From JALEFZ01 sp039817415 (GTDB lineage: Bacteria > Bacteroidota > Bacteroidia > J057), in contig JBCBVV010000076.1 in assembly GCA_039817415.1 (NCBI GenBank), forward strand, positions 1 through 20,476: a stretch of DNA of 20,476 nucleotides. The letters are read 5' to 3'. Positions 7,399-14,150 of the stretch are shown here, in pieces. How positions within the stretch are numbered: the first letter of the stretch is position 1; each line of letters begins with the position of its first letter. The notes under the pieces were generated by a model. That model made no database searches. It saw only the letters and a program-made list of their open reading frames with translations, and was not told the origin of the DNA. The translations under genes and the position numbers were made by a program.

Positions 7399-10197
7399 TT
7401 ATGAGGAGATTCTTTTACGAGTCAGAATCTTGTTTCCCCACTTAGAAATCGTTTGTTCTAAATCAGGCAGCTTAAATGGCTTAGAAATGTAATCATCCAT
7501 TCCTGCACCTAGTAGTTCTTCTCGAACTCCTGTCATGGCATTGGCGGTCATGGCTACGATTACGGGTCTTTCTCCCTTACCATAATGATCCTGAATGTAT
7601 CTACTGGCTGTTACGCCATCCATCTCAGGCATCTGTATGTCCATGAAGATCATGTCATAGAACTCCTTGCTTGCTTCTTCAACCGCCTCTTTTCCGTTCT
7701 CTACAAGCGTAGGCTCGAAGCCCATTTTTTCCAAGATTCCTTCGATCACGGTTTGGTTGATCATGTTGTCCTCTGCCACCATGATGCGAAGTGGGTATTT
7801 TTCCCCTAAATTATGGTTGATGGCAAATTCTTGTTGGGAATCCTCTTTCCCGGATTTTTCTGCATCACGGTCAACCTTAAGCGTAACGAAGAAGCTAAAA
7901 GTAGATCCCTTCCCTTCCGTACTTTCCACCCAGATTTCACCGTCCATCAATTCTACCAAGCGCTTGGAAATTGCCAGTCCAAGTCCAACTCCTCCAAATC
8001 TTCTGGAAACGGAGCTGTCTACCTGCTGGAAGGAGTCAAAAATGGCATCCAGCTTATCTTGAGGGATACCGATCCCAGAATCCTCCACACGGAACCCTAG
8101 CCTCAAAGACTCACCATGTGGTGGGCTTTGGTGAAGATTATCCAGCAGATAAGCAGAAATCTTGATATATCCATCAGAGGTGAATTTGGAAGCATTAGAA
8201 ACCAAATTGACCAAGACTTGACGCAAACGGGTAGGATCACTTTCGAGGTAGGCAGGAATTTTGGGATCCAAATGGAAGTTGATATCTAAATCCTTTTCCA
8301 TAGCCTTTTTAGAGAAGAGGGCCATGACTTCCTCCATCAAATCCTTTAATAAGAAGGTACGGGGTTCTAACTCCAACTTACCTGCTTCTACTCTAGAATA
8401 ATCCAGAATATCATTCAGGATAGAAAGGAGGTTTTGGCTAGAGGTAGAGATGTTTTTGACATATTTCAACTGCTGCTCGTTGAGGGGAGTATCTCTCAGC
8501 AAGAAGATCATACCCAAAATACCGTTCATCGGCGTACGGATTTCATGGCTCATCGTAGCCAAGAAATTGGATTTGGCAACGGAAGCTGCCTCTGCCGCCT
8601 TTTTTGCCTCATCCAGACGTTGATTGACCTTGAGCAACTGGCGGTTTTGGGTATTGATGACCTTGTTTTGGAAGGCAAGTTGGTCATTGTCTCGCTGTTT
8701 CATTTTGGTCAATCGAAACAGCATAATAGCAACACCCAGCACAATCAAAAGTAGAATGGAGCCTGCATAAAAGAGCATCGTTTCTTGCTCATTCTTAAGA
8801 TCCTCCTCCTTGATTCGGCTACGATAGTCTTCCATCTTCCGCTCCATGCTCATCTCCCTGATCAAGCGATTGGTTTGCTGTACCTTATTTTTGAATTGCT
8901 CATTGAAAGCAGAATCCTTCAAGCCTGTAAATAACTGATAGTTCGTTAGGGCCTTGTCAAAATCTCCTGTTTTGGTAAATATTTCGTGGAGAAGGAAATA
9001 GGTTTTCTTCCGAAAAGTATCAACGGGTCGCCTTGCTGCAATGGGCAACAATAAATCCAAGTATTCAATGGCTTTTTTGTAGGAAGAATCCATGTAATAG
9101 GATTGTCCTAAGTTATAAAGCGTTAGTGGAACAGTATCATTGATTTGAGTTTGTTCTCTTAATGACTGCCTGTAGCTACTGATCGCACGTTCATAGATTT
9201 TTTCTTTTTGGTAAGTTGCTCCCAGCAGGTTGTAAGCATCAATAATTCCCCTGGCATCATTGATATCCTGGTAAATAACCAAGGCTCTGTCGATGTACTC
9301 TCTTGCGTCCTTTAGGCTGTCCTGTTGCAAAAAGATTTGTCCCAAGAAAGATCTAGCGGACGCTTCACCCGCAAAATTTTCCTGACGATAAAAATACCGC
9401 AGGGCGCTATACAAATGAACCTTTGCTTTGGATAAGTTTTCTTTATTGAGCTCTATCCTTCCCATATCCATAAGAGAATAGGCAAGACTATCAGACTGGT
9501 CTCCTTCTTCACCTACAGCCTTGAAGTCAGTCAAAGAAAACTCATAATATTCGTAGGCTTTGTTTTGATCTCCTCGAACTTCAGACATTCTCGCTCTCGC
9601 ACGATCAATAAATCCCTTCGTCTGAAAATCTCCTAATTCAGCCGCCAGTTGATCAGCTTCTCTGTAATACTTTTCGGCATCGTCTAAGCCTCCATCAAGG
9701 ACTTTGGCCTCAGCGAATCTTATTCTTAAATCCTTCTGGAGAATCAGATTTTCGCGGTCTCTTCTTAGATTTTTTTCGCGGTCAAATTGTGGCAACTCGC
9801 CATCCGCAATGTCAAGGGCTTGAACCAACGTAAGTAGGGCACCAGAATATTGTTGAGCGCTGATCAGGATATCGGCTCGGTGGATAAGGATATCACTGTG
9901 TAACCTGATGTTTTCCCAAGTGGGACGATAGGACTTGACTGCGGCAATACGTTGTTCTGCCATATCTGCCATGCCGATGGCCTCCTGAAAATTTCCTTCT
10001 GCGGCCAGTTCGGAGGAGTACCTCTTCAACACTTCGGCCTGTTCGTGCGGAGAGAGATTTTCTATGGTAAGCAGCAGGCTATCTGTTGCGCCCGTATATT
10101 GTCCTCTTACCTGCAAGAACGAAAGCTGTAGAACAACCAAAAGCATGGCATACAGGCTCAAGGAGTTCACTTTCATCTTTTGAGGAAGGTCAAGCAT
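7399..10197 (-). CDS. TPR hybrid sensor histidine kinase with C-terminal receiver
   Basis: A 932-residue inner-membrane hybrid kinase. A signal segment (about 11-33) is followed by a long periplasmic region of TPR-like helical repeats (about 50-440), a coiled segment, one membrane helix (about 473-496) and a cytoplasmic coiled coil. HisKA follows with His551 in MSHEIRTPMNG. The HATPase domain has the N-box LVNLVSNASKF, the G1 box VEDSGIGIP and the G2 box GGVGLGLAIS. The receiver (about 803-920) has Asp853 in FMDIQMPEMDG and Lys906 in SKPF. No DNA-binding domain follows, so it is not a one-protein HTCS regulator; output must go through a phosphotransfer protein or another regulator. Met8 is an alternative start. 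The TPR region probably senses peptides or proteins, which is inference. A 369-bp gap with promoter-like elements precedes it. Confidence 0.95.
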   Translation of the reverse strand: MLDLPQKMKVNSLSLYAMLLVVLQLSFLQVRGQYTGATDSLLLTIENLSPHEQAEVLKRYSSELAAEGNFQEAIGMADMAEQRIAAVKSYRPTWENIRLHSDILIHRADILISAQQYSGALLTLVQALDIADGELPQFDREKNLRRDRENLILQKDLRIRFAEAKVLDGGLDDAEKYYREADQLAAELGDFQTKGFIDRARARMSEVRGDQNKAYEYYEFSLTDFKAVGEEGDQSDSLAYSLMDMGRIELNKENLSKAKVHLYSALRYFYRQENFAGEASARSFLGQIFLQQDSLKDAREYIDRALVIYQDINDARGIIDAYNLLGATYQKEKIYERAISSYRQSLREQTQINDTVPLTLYNLGQSYYMDSSYKKAIEYLDLLLPIAARRPVDTFRKKTYFLLHEIFTKTGDFDKALTNYQLFTGLKDSAFNEQFKNKVQQTNRLIREMSMERKMEDYRSRIKEEDLKNEQETMLFYAGSILLLIVLGVAIMLFRLTKMKQRDNDQLAFQNKVINTQNRQLLKVNQRLDEAKKAAEAASVAKSNFLATMSHEIRTPMNGILGMIFLLRDTPLNEQQLKYVKNISTSSQNLLSILNDILDYSRVEAGKLELEPRTFLLKDLMEEVMALFSKKAMEKDLDINFHLDPKIPAYLESDPTRLRQVLVNLVSNASKFTSDGYIKISAYLLDNLHQSPPHGESLRLGFRVEDSGIGIPQDKLDAIFDSFQQVDSSVSRRFGGVGLGLAISKRLVELMDGEIWVESTEGKGSTFSFFVTLKVDRDAEKSGKEDSQQEFAINHNLGEKYPLRIMVAEDNMINQTVIEGILEKMGFEPTLVENGKEAVEEASKEFYDMIFMDIQMPEMDGVTASRYIQDHYGKGERPVIVAMTANAMTGVREELLGAGMDDYISKPFKLPDLEQTISKWGNKILTRKRISS

Positions 10198-10332
10198 AGT
10201 GTTTATTTAGAATAAGAGCTAAGTAATTGCCCTTCAGTGTAGAGTTTTGAGAAATCGACTCTGTCGGGAGCGATAATCAAAGGGAACACTTTCAACAGGA
10301 GGCTTTTAAAACTATTATGACAATTTCTAATC

Positions 10333-10340
10333 CAAATATA
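10333..10340 (-). promoter_or_regulatory. Candidate -7 element for the hybrid kinase
   Basis: The minus strand reads TATATTTG, a perfect match to the Bacteroidota -7 consensus TAnnTTTG, about 135 bp before the kinase ATG. No clear TTG/TTTG -33 element sits at the usual distance, so support is limited. Confidence 0.3.
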
Positions 10341-10401
10341 AATAAAATTGAAGTAGGGAATGCATTTGTCGAATGTGCATAAAGTATTCAATCGCGGAGC
10401 A

Positions 10402-10416
10402 TACTTTTCAAAAGTA
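10402..10416 (-). promoter_or_regulatory. Inverted repeat overlapping a -7-like element
   Basis: TACTTTT-C-AAAAGTA is a perfect 7-1-7 inverted repeat. Its minus-strand half reads TACTTTTG, a full match to TAnnTTTG facing the hybrid kinase gene. A second small inverted repeat, TTCAA-CAA-TTGAA (10423-10435), lies just upstream in that direction. The overlap suggests an operator that could occlude a promoter; no binding protein is identified. Confidence 0.3.
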
Positions 10417-10477
10417 GTAAAATTCAACAATTGAACTCATTTTTCAGGAAATTAATTGAGCATTTGCCTTTCAAAAA

Positions 10478-10486
10478 TGTGGATAA
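10478..10486 (-). other. DnaA-box sequence
   Basis: TGTGGATAA on the + strand is the reverse complement of TTATCCACA, the strict bacterial DnaA box. It lies alone in the intergenic region, 30 bp from the terminator hairpin. A lone 9-mer can occur by chance. Confidence 0.3.
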
Positions 10487-10511
10487 GACAAGAGCCTGAT
10501 CTTCATTGTTT

Positions 10512-10544
10512 CAAATAAAAAAAGCCATCCTACAGGAGGATGGC
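10512..10544 (-). terminator. Intrinsic terminator of the ATPase/MacA-like operon
   Basis: The arms GCCATCCT (10524-10531) and AGGATGGC (10537-10544) form a perfect 8-bp GC-rich stem with a 5-nt loop. Read on the minus strand, the stem is followed directly by seven T residues and then ATTT. It lies 22 bp after the stop of the MacA-like gene, so it is a textbook Rho-independent terminator. Confidence 0.88.
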
Positions 10545-10566
10545 CTAGGATTTTTAAAGAATCCTA

Positions 10567-11661
10567 TTATTCTTTGATGATTCCGGCTGGGTCCTTGATT
10601 TTGTCTTCGGCTGTCAAACCACCAAGTACCTCGACTTTGATTCCATCAGATAAACCAAGGTCAATTTTTTTCTTTTCAAATTGTTGTTCCCCTCTTTCAA
10701 TCTCGACGTAGGCAGTATCCCCCTCAAAAACAAGCCAACTCTCATTCACTGCCAGTACACTGTCTCTTTTTTCCAACACAATATCTGCATTCGCACTATA
10801 TCCTGAACGAATGAATTGTCCTTGTTTTAGGTTGACTTTTGCGCGAATCTCAAACTGAATCGCACCGTTATCTACTACTCCTTTGGGAGAAATATATTCT
10901 AGTGTTGCATCAAATTTTTCTTCCTTGATGGCACCAATAGTCAAGATTAAGGGCATGCCAGCTTTGATTTTGCCTACATCTGACTCGTCCACATTTCCTT
11001 TGAAGATCATCTCTTCCATATTGGCAACGGAACAGATGGTGGTCCCTTCGTTGAAAGTATTGGCTTCGATGACGGAATTCCCTTCCTCTACAGGTACATC
11101 AAGAACCATCCCGGTGATGGTAGCCCTCACGTTGGTGTTGGCGGTTCTTCCAGATCGCTTCGTTGAACCACGACGAATCAACTCAAGGTTGTCCGCTGCA
11201 GCTCGGTTTTCCTCCTGAGCGTTGTTGTAGTCAATTTCAAACTGCCTGTAGGCTGATTCTGAGATGACGCCATCGTCAAAGAGGCCTTTGTTCCTTTCAA
11301 ACTCACGCTTGGAATTGGTTAGGGCTATTTTAGATCTCCTAAGCCTATTTTCAGCATTGTTGAGGGAGACCATATCTGGGATGATACGGATAACGGCAAT
11401 CAGGTCGCCTTTTTTGACTACATCCCCTGGTTCAATGTCGATTTTGGCAATCAGCCCAGAAACCTGAGGTTTAACTTCTACTTCTTTCCGAGGCACAACA
11501 GAACCTGTTGCTACCGTCTTTTTGATGATATCGGATTTGAATGCCTCTACGGTTTTGTATCGTGCAGGAGGCTCTTGATTCTTATTGTAGAGATAGTATC
11601 CTGTCCCGAATATGACGGCAAGCAGGCCTATCAAAACGATGATTACAGCGGTACGGCTCAT
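10567..11661 (-). CDS. MacA/HlyD-like periplasmic adaptor (membrane fusion protein)
   Basis: A 364-residue adaptor that would link an inner-membrane ABC exporter to an outer-membrane TolC-like channel. An N-terminal anchor helix (about 5-24) precedes a split biotinyl-lipoyl domain: its first half ends VEVKPQVSGLIAKIDIEPGD (about 61-80) and its second half is ITGMVLDVPVEEGN. Between them is an alpha-helical hairpin with heptad-like spacing (about 97-165). A beta-barrel (about 215-300) and a membrane-proximal domain follow. The gene begins 30 bp after the ABC ATPase stop and is followed by a strong terminator, so the operon has only two genes. The expected FtsX-like/MacB permease is missing and must come from elsewhere if the system is complete. 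The exported substrate is unknown. Confidence 0.92.
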   Translation of the reverse strand: MSRTAVIIVLIGLLAVIFGTGYYLYNKNQEPPARYKTVEAFKSDIIKKTVATGSVVPRKEVEVKPQVSGLIAKIDIEPGDVVKKGDLIAVIRIIPDMVSLNNAENRLRRSKIALTNSKREFERNKGLFDDGVISESAYRQFEIDYNNAQEENRAAADNLELIRRGSTKRSGRTANTNVRATITGMVLDVPVEEGNSVIEANTFNEGTTICSVANMEEMIFKGNVDESDVGKIKAGMPLILTIGAIKEEKFDATLEYISPKGVVDNGAIQFEIRAKVNLKQGQFIRSGYSANADIVLEKRDSVLAVNESWLVFEGDTAYVEIERGEQQFEKKKIDLGLSDGIKVEVLGGLTAEDKIKDPAGIIKE

Positions 11662-11691
11662 AATATGGGTTGGTGTAGTTGATTCGTAGGA

Positions 11692-12381
11692 TTATGCATT
11701 TTCTTCCAGAGACAAGTCTCCGGTTACTATTCTTCCGTCTTTGAGGCGGATAGTTCTTTCAGTCATTTCGGCAATGTCTTGTTCGTGCGTAACGATGACA
11801 ACAGTATTGCCCTGACTGTGAATTTCTTTGAGAAGCCCCATTACCTCATAGGAGGTCGTCGTATCCAACGCTCCCGTAGGCTCATCTGCTAGGATAACAG
11901 AAGGTTGACTGATTAATGCTCTCGCAATGGCGACCCTTTGTTTTTGTCCACCCGATAGTTCATTGGGCATATGGGTAGCCCAGTCAGCCAAGCCAACTCG
12001 ATCAAGATATTCAAGCGCGAGTTTGGATCTTTTCTTTCTGCTGACTCCCTGATAATAAAGGGGCAAGGCAACATTATCCTGGGCGTTTTTGAAGGAGATC
12101 AGATTAAATGACTGAAAGACGAATCCTATAAACTGATTTCTCAGTCTGGCAGATTTGGCTTCTGACATTTTTTTGATCAATTGGCCATCGAGTTCATAAC
12201 TCCCTTCATCATAATTATCGAGAATCCCGAGAATATTGAGAAGGGTTGATTTACCCGAGCCTGAGGACCCCATGATAGAAACCAGTTCTCCTTCTTTGAT
12301 CTCAAGGTTGATTCCTTTGAGAACATGAAGGCTGCGTTTTCCTACAGGGTAAGACTTATTTACGTTTTCCAGACGGATCAT
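11692..12381 (-). CDS. MacB/LolD-type ABC transporter ATPase
   Basis: A 229-residue stand-alone nucleotide-binding subunit that energises a MacB/LolCDE-type mechanotransmission exporter. It shows Walker A GSSGSGKST, Q-loop FQSFNL, signature LSGGQKQR, Walker B VILADEPTGALD and the H-loop VTHEQ. The N-terminus IRLENVNKSYPVGKRSLHVLKGI is typical of the MacB/LolD/FtsE group, and the length is normal. It is first in a two-gene operon with the MacA-like adaptor and lacks a fused or adjacent membrane domain. A good promoter candidate lies 24 bp upstream. A lipoprotein-release role is less likely because the partner is an adaptor, not LolC/E. The substrate cannot be told. Confidence 0.94.
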   Translation of the reverse strand: MIRLENVNKSYPVGKRSLHVLKGINLEIKEGELVSIMGSSGSGKSTLLNILGILDNYDEGSYELDGQLIKKMSEAKSARLRNQFIGFVFQSFNLISFKNAQDNVALPLYYQGVSRKKRSKLALEYLDRVGLADWATHMPNELSGGQKQRVAIARALISQPSVILADEPTGALDTTTSYEVMGLLKEIHSQGNTVVIVTHEQDIAEMTERTIRLKDGRIVTGDLSLEENA

Positions 12382-12404
12382 GAGGGTGGAAGGTGCTGTT
12401 CAGA

Positions 12405-12436
12405 CCAACATATGTATCAAAAGCAATATGGTCAAA
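12405..12436 (-). promoter_or_regulatory. Candidate promoter of the ATPase/MacA-like operon
   Basis: On the minus strand TTTG (12436-12433) is followed after 20 bp by TATGTTGG (12412-12405). This fits the Bacteroidota TTTG-N19/20-TAnnTTTG promoter with one mismatch in the -7 element. The predicted transcript would begin about 15-20 bp before the ATPase ATG, a plausible short leader. Confidence 0.45.
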
Positions 12437-12547
12437 GCAGATCCTTTTCCAAAGAGAATGGATGTCTAAAGATGTAAAAAGATGTCATATTCCGCCTAAA
12501 AGGCGAAAAATTCAGAATTTCGCAACAGATACCATATCTATTGACTA

Positions 12548-12955
12548 TCAAGAAACAAAGTATTTATCCTGAATCTTGCGTAAACTCTCTTTACTTAATG
12601 GCTTGATAATGTAGTCTGTCACCATATCATAGTGGGAAGACTTTTCTATGTCTTTTCTGTATACAGAGGATGATAAGATGAACAACATGACCTTCTTTGG
12701 GAACGAGGATTGTATCTCCTTGTATTCATCTAGGAATTCCCAAGCGTTCATCAGTGGCATGTTGATATCGAGGAATATTACATCAGGTAAATCCTCAGGG
12801 CGATTTTCTGTGGCGTCTTTCAATTCATCAAGTCCCTCTCTACCGCGCAGACAATAGGTAGCATGCTCGGCAAAGTTAGAGTCCTTCATGTTCTTGATAC
12901 AGATAAAATTATTGATCTCGTCATCATCAATAATCAAGGCCCTCTTGATTGTCAT
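12548..12955 (-). CDS. Stand-alone response regulator receiver protein
   Basis: A 135-residue CheY-like single-domain receiver. The acidic pocket is IIDDDE (Asp9-Asp11), the phosphoacceptor is Asp63 in VIFLDINMP, the switch serine lies in FILSSS (about 93-97) and the conserved lysine is in IIKPLSKES (Lys118). Nothing follows the receiver, so it acts through protein partners or phosphotransfer. The FLDINMPLMNAWEFLDEY pattern is common among single-domain receivers of Bacteroidota that accompany PAS or hybrid kinases. It lies on the same strand as the hybrid kinase but is separated from it by the terminated ABC operon. A functional link, for example as a target in a phosphorelay, is possible but unproven. 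The upstream 440 bp is non-coding. Confidence 0.93.
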   Translation of the reverse strand: MTIKRALIIDDDEINNFICIKNMKDSNFAEHATYCLRGREGLDELKDATENRPEDLPDVIFLDINMPLMNAWEFLDEYKEIQSSFPKKVMLFILSSSVYRKDIEKSSHYDMVTDYIIKPLSKESLRKIQDKYFVS

Positions 12956-13396
12956 AGTTCTGATTTAAGGAATAAAATATTGTTAACTCTATATGCGATC
13001 ATTCACATATGTGCGTTTTCGTGGGCACAAAATAAAGGTTGAGTCAAGCTATATTTATGGAAAAAGTAGACAAAAAGTAAACATAATTTTGATTGATTAC
13101 TTCTGATTCTCCCATTGGTTTAACTTACATCAATTTGCGTAATAAAGAAAATAGTTTTCTCAATTCAACATTTAAATGCAAAAAACAAAATAATAATATT
13201 TCAAAAAACAAAGTTTATACACCATTCTTACCCAACTGCGTTCTTGATTTCCTCCCTAACATTTCATTTCACTTACCATCTCTTTACACAAAATTGGCTC
13301 CATGCCCCTTCTTTTCTTTCACTGTAAGGGTTTAGTATATTTTAAATTACAAAAATAACAATAACAAAAATATATTTATTCCCAAACAAAAGTGGA
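12956..13396. other. AT-rich non-coding region between divergent genes
   Basis: About 440 bp with no believable gene; one TTG-started frame at 13093-13335 has a low-complexity, Asn/Phe/Pro-rich product typical of AT-rich filler. The part from about 13130 to 13390 is strongly A/T-rich with runs of A. A perfect 10-bp palindrome CACATATGTG lies at 13004-13013, about 50 bp before the response regulator start, and could be an operator. It should also hold the promoters of both flanking genes, but I could not place them with confidence. Confidence 0.5.
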
Positions 13397-14089
13397 ATGA
13401 AGAATCAATTTCAGCAGTCAGTCAATAAGCGCATGCGTGTCGGAATGAGGCAAGCTGTCTTTTTGGGTGGAACTTCGCTTCTACTCGCTCTTTTACTATT
13501 CATGTATGCTAGCCAGGAAGAAACAGCCCAGAAAACTGAAGAAATCCTCTTCGCCGAGGAGAAATTCATTTTCTCGCCCAAAGTGGACAGCCACTATGAA
13601 AATCCGGCCAATTGGACCCCATCTTATCCAGGAACTCATATCCAAAAGCACCAAGAAGTAATTGTGCAGGGCTTTGTCAATATACCTTTTTACGATTTGA
13701 CCATAGATGGTCTGCTGCATGTGGAACTTGATGCGACCATTTTCAGCCCTAATAGCCAATTAACTGTAGGCAAAACAGGTACGCTTTACAATGATGGAGA
13801 AGTCATTTTGAAACATCTTCATCAAGAAGGCCTCGTGAACAACAACTACTCAGGAAAGCTCAATTTACACACCTTTCAGGCTGATCAGTCAGGCAGAACC
13901 TACAATCTATCTGGAGGAGAAATGATAGTTACGCAATCATTTACCAACAAGGGAGAATTTAACAATTATGGCGATTGTCGTGTAAAGTTCGACTTTGACA
14001 ACGAAGCAGATTTCAACCAAATCGGGGACTCTCGTCTTTTTGTCAAAGGGAAACTTTACGATCGTCAACTGGCACGAGTACTCCCCTGA
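13397..14089 (+). CDS. Membrane-anchored hypothetical protein, beta-helix/G8-like
   Basis: A 230-residue protein with a basic N-terminus (NKRMRVGMRQ) and one hydrophobic helix (about 18-38) that could be an anchor or uncleaved signal. The exported part begins with a motif resembling those near G8-type adhesion domains, ENPANWTPSYPG, and continues as short beta strands with repeated Asn/Gly turns (DGLLHVELDATI, GTLYNDGEVIL, GEFNNYGDCRVKFDFDNEADF). These suggest a right-handed beta-helix or stacked beta-rungs. No catalytic residues are evident. It stands alone behind a long AT-rich leader and ends 24 bp before a good terminator. A surface or periplasmic structural role is a guess from the fold alone; I do not recognise the family. 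Confidence 0.75.
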   Translation: MKNQFQQSVNKRMRVGMRQAVFLGGTSLLLALLLFMYASQEETAQKTEEILFAEEKFIFSPKVDSHYENPANWTPSYPGTHIQKHQEVIVQGFVNIPFYDLTIDGLLHVELDATIFSPNSQLTVGKTGTLYNDGEVILKHLHQEGLVNNNYSGKLNLHTFQADQSGRTYNLSGGEMIVTQSFTNKGEFNNYGDCRVKFDFDNEADFNQIGDSRLFVKGKLYDRQLARVLP

Positions 14090-14112
14090 TTATACAAGAT
14101 ATCATTAACCGT

Positions 14113-14150
14113 GGCGGAACTTCCCAAAGTGGGATTTCCGCCTTTTATTT
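14113..14150 (+). terminator. Intrinsic terminator of the membrane-anchored protein gene
   Basis: The outer arms GGCGGAA (14113-14119) and TTCCGCC (14136-14142) and inner arms TCCCA/TGGGA (14122-14126, 14130-14134) form a long stem with a small bulge and a 3-nt loop. TTTTATTTT follows on the + strand. The hairpin ends 2 bp before the stop of the convergent minus-strand gene, so the T-tract lies in that gene's coding end. Confidence 0.85.

Larger units (their letters stand above)
10198..10566. other. Intergenic region between hybrid kinase and MacA-like gene
   Basis: About 370 bp with no convincing gene. It holds the terminator of the MacA-like operon (about 10517-10544), a perfect DnaA-box 9-mer (10478-10486), a 15-bp perfect inverted repeat (10402-10416) and two TAnnTTTG elements facing the kinase gene. 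A 75-codon minus-strand frame at 10203-10430 has no recognisable features. Confidence 0.6.

Noticed and set aside
7399..10197. HTCS-type one-protein two-component regulator
   Set aside because: The protein ends shortly after the receiver domain; no AraC-type or other DNA-binding domain follows.
10203..10430. 75-codon minus-strand frame upstream of the hybrid kinase
   Set aside because: It overlaps the inverted repeats and promoter-like elements, has no recognisable motif and ends 5 bp from the kinase start; more likely a chance frame in the leader.
12493..12505. Small hairpin CGCCT-AAA-AGGCG downstream of the response regulator
   Set aside because: The stem is only 5 bp and, read in the direction of the response regulator transcript, has no T-tract after it, so it is not supported as a terminator.
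13093..13335. 80-codon + strand frame in the AT-rich gap
   Set aside because: It begins at TTG, and its product is rich in Asn, Lys, Phe, Ser and Pro with no family pattern, as expected from AT-rich non-coding DNA.
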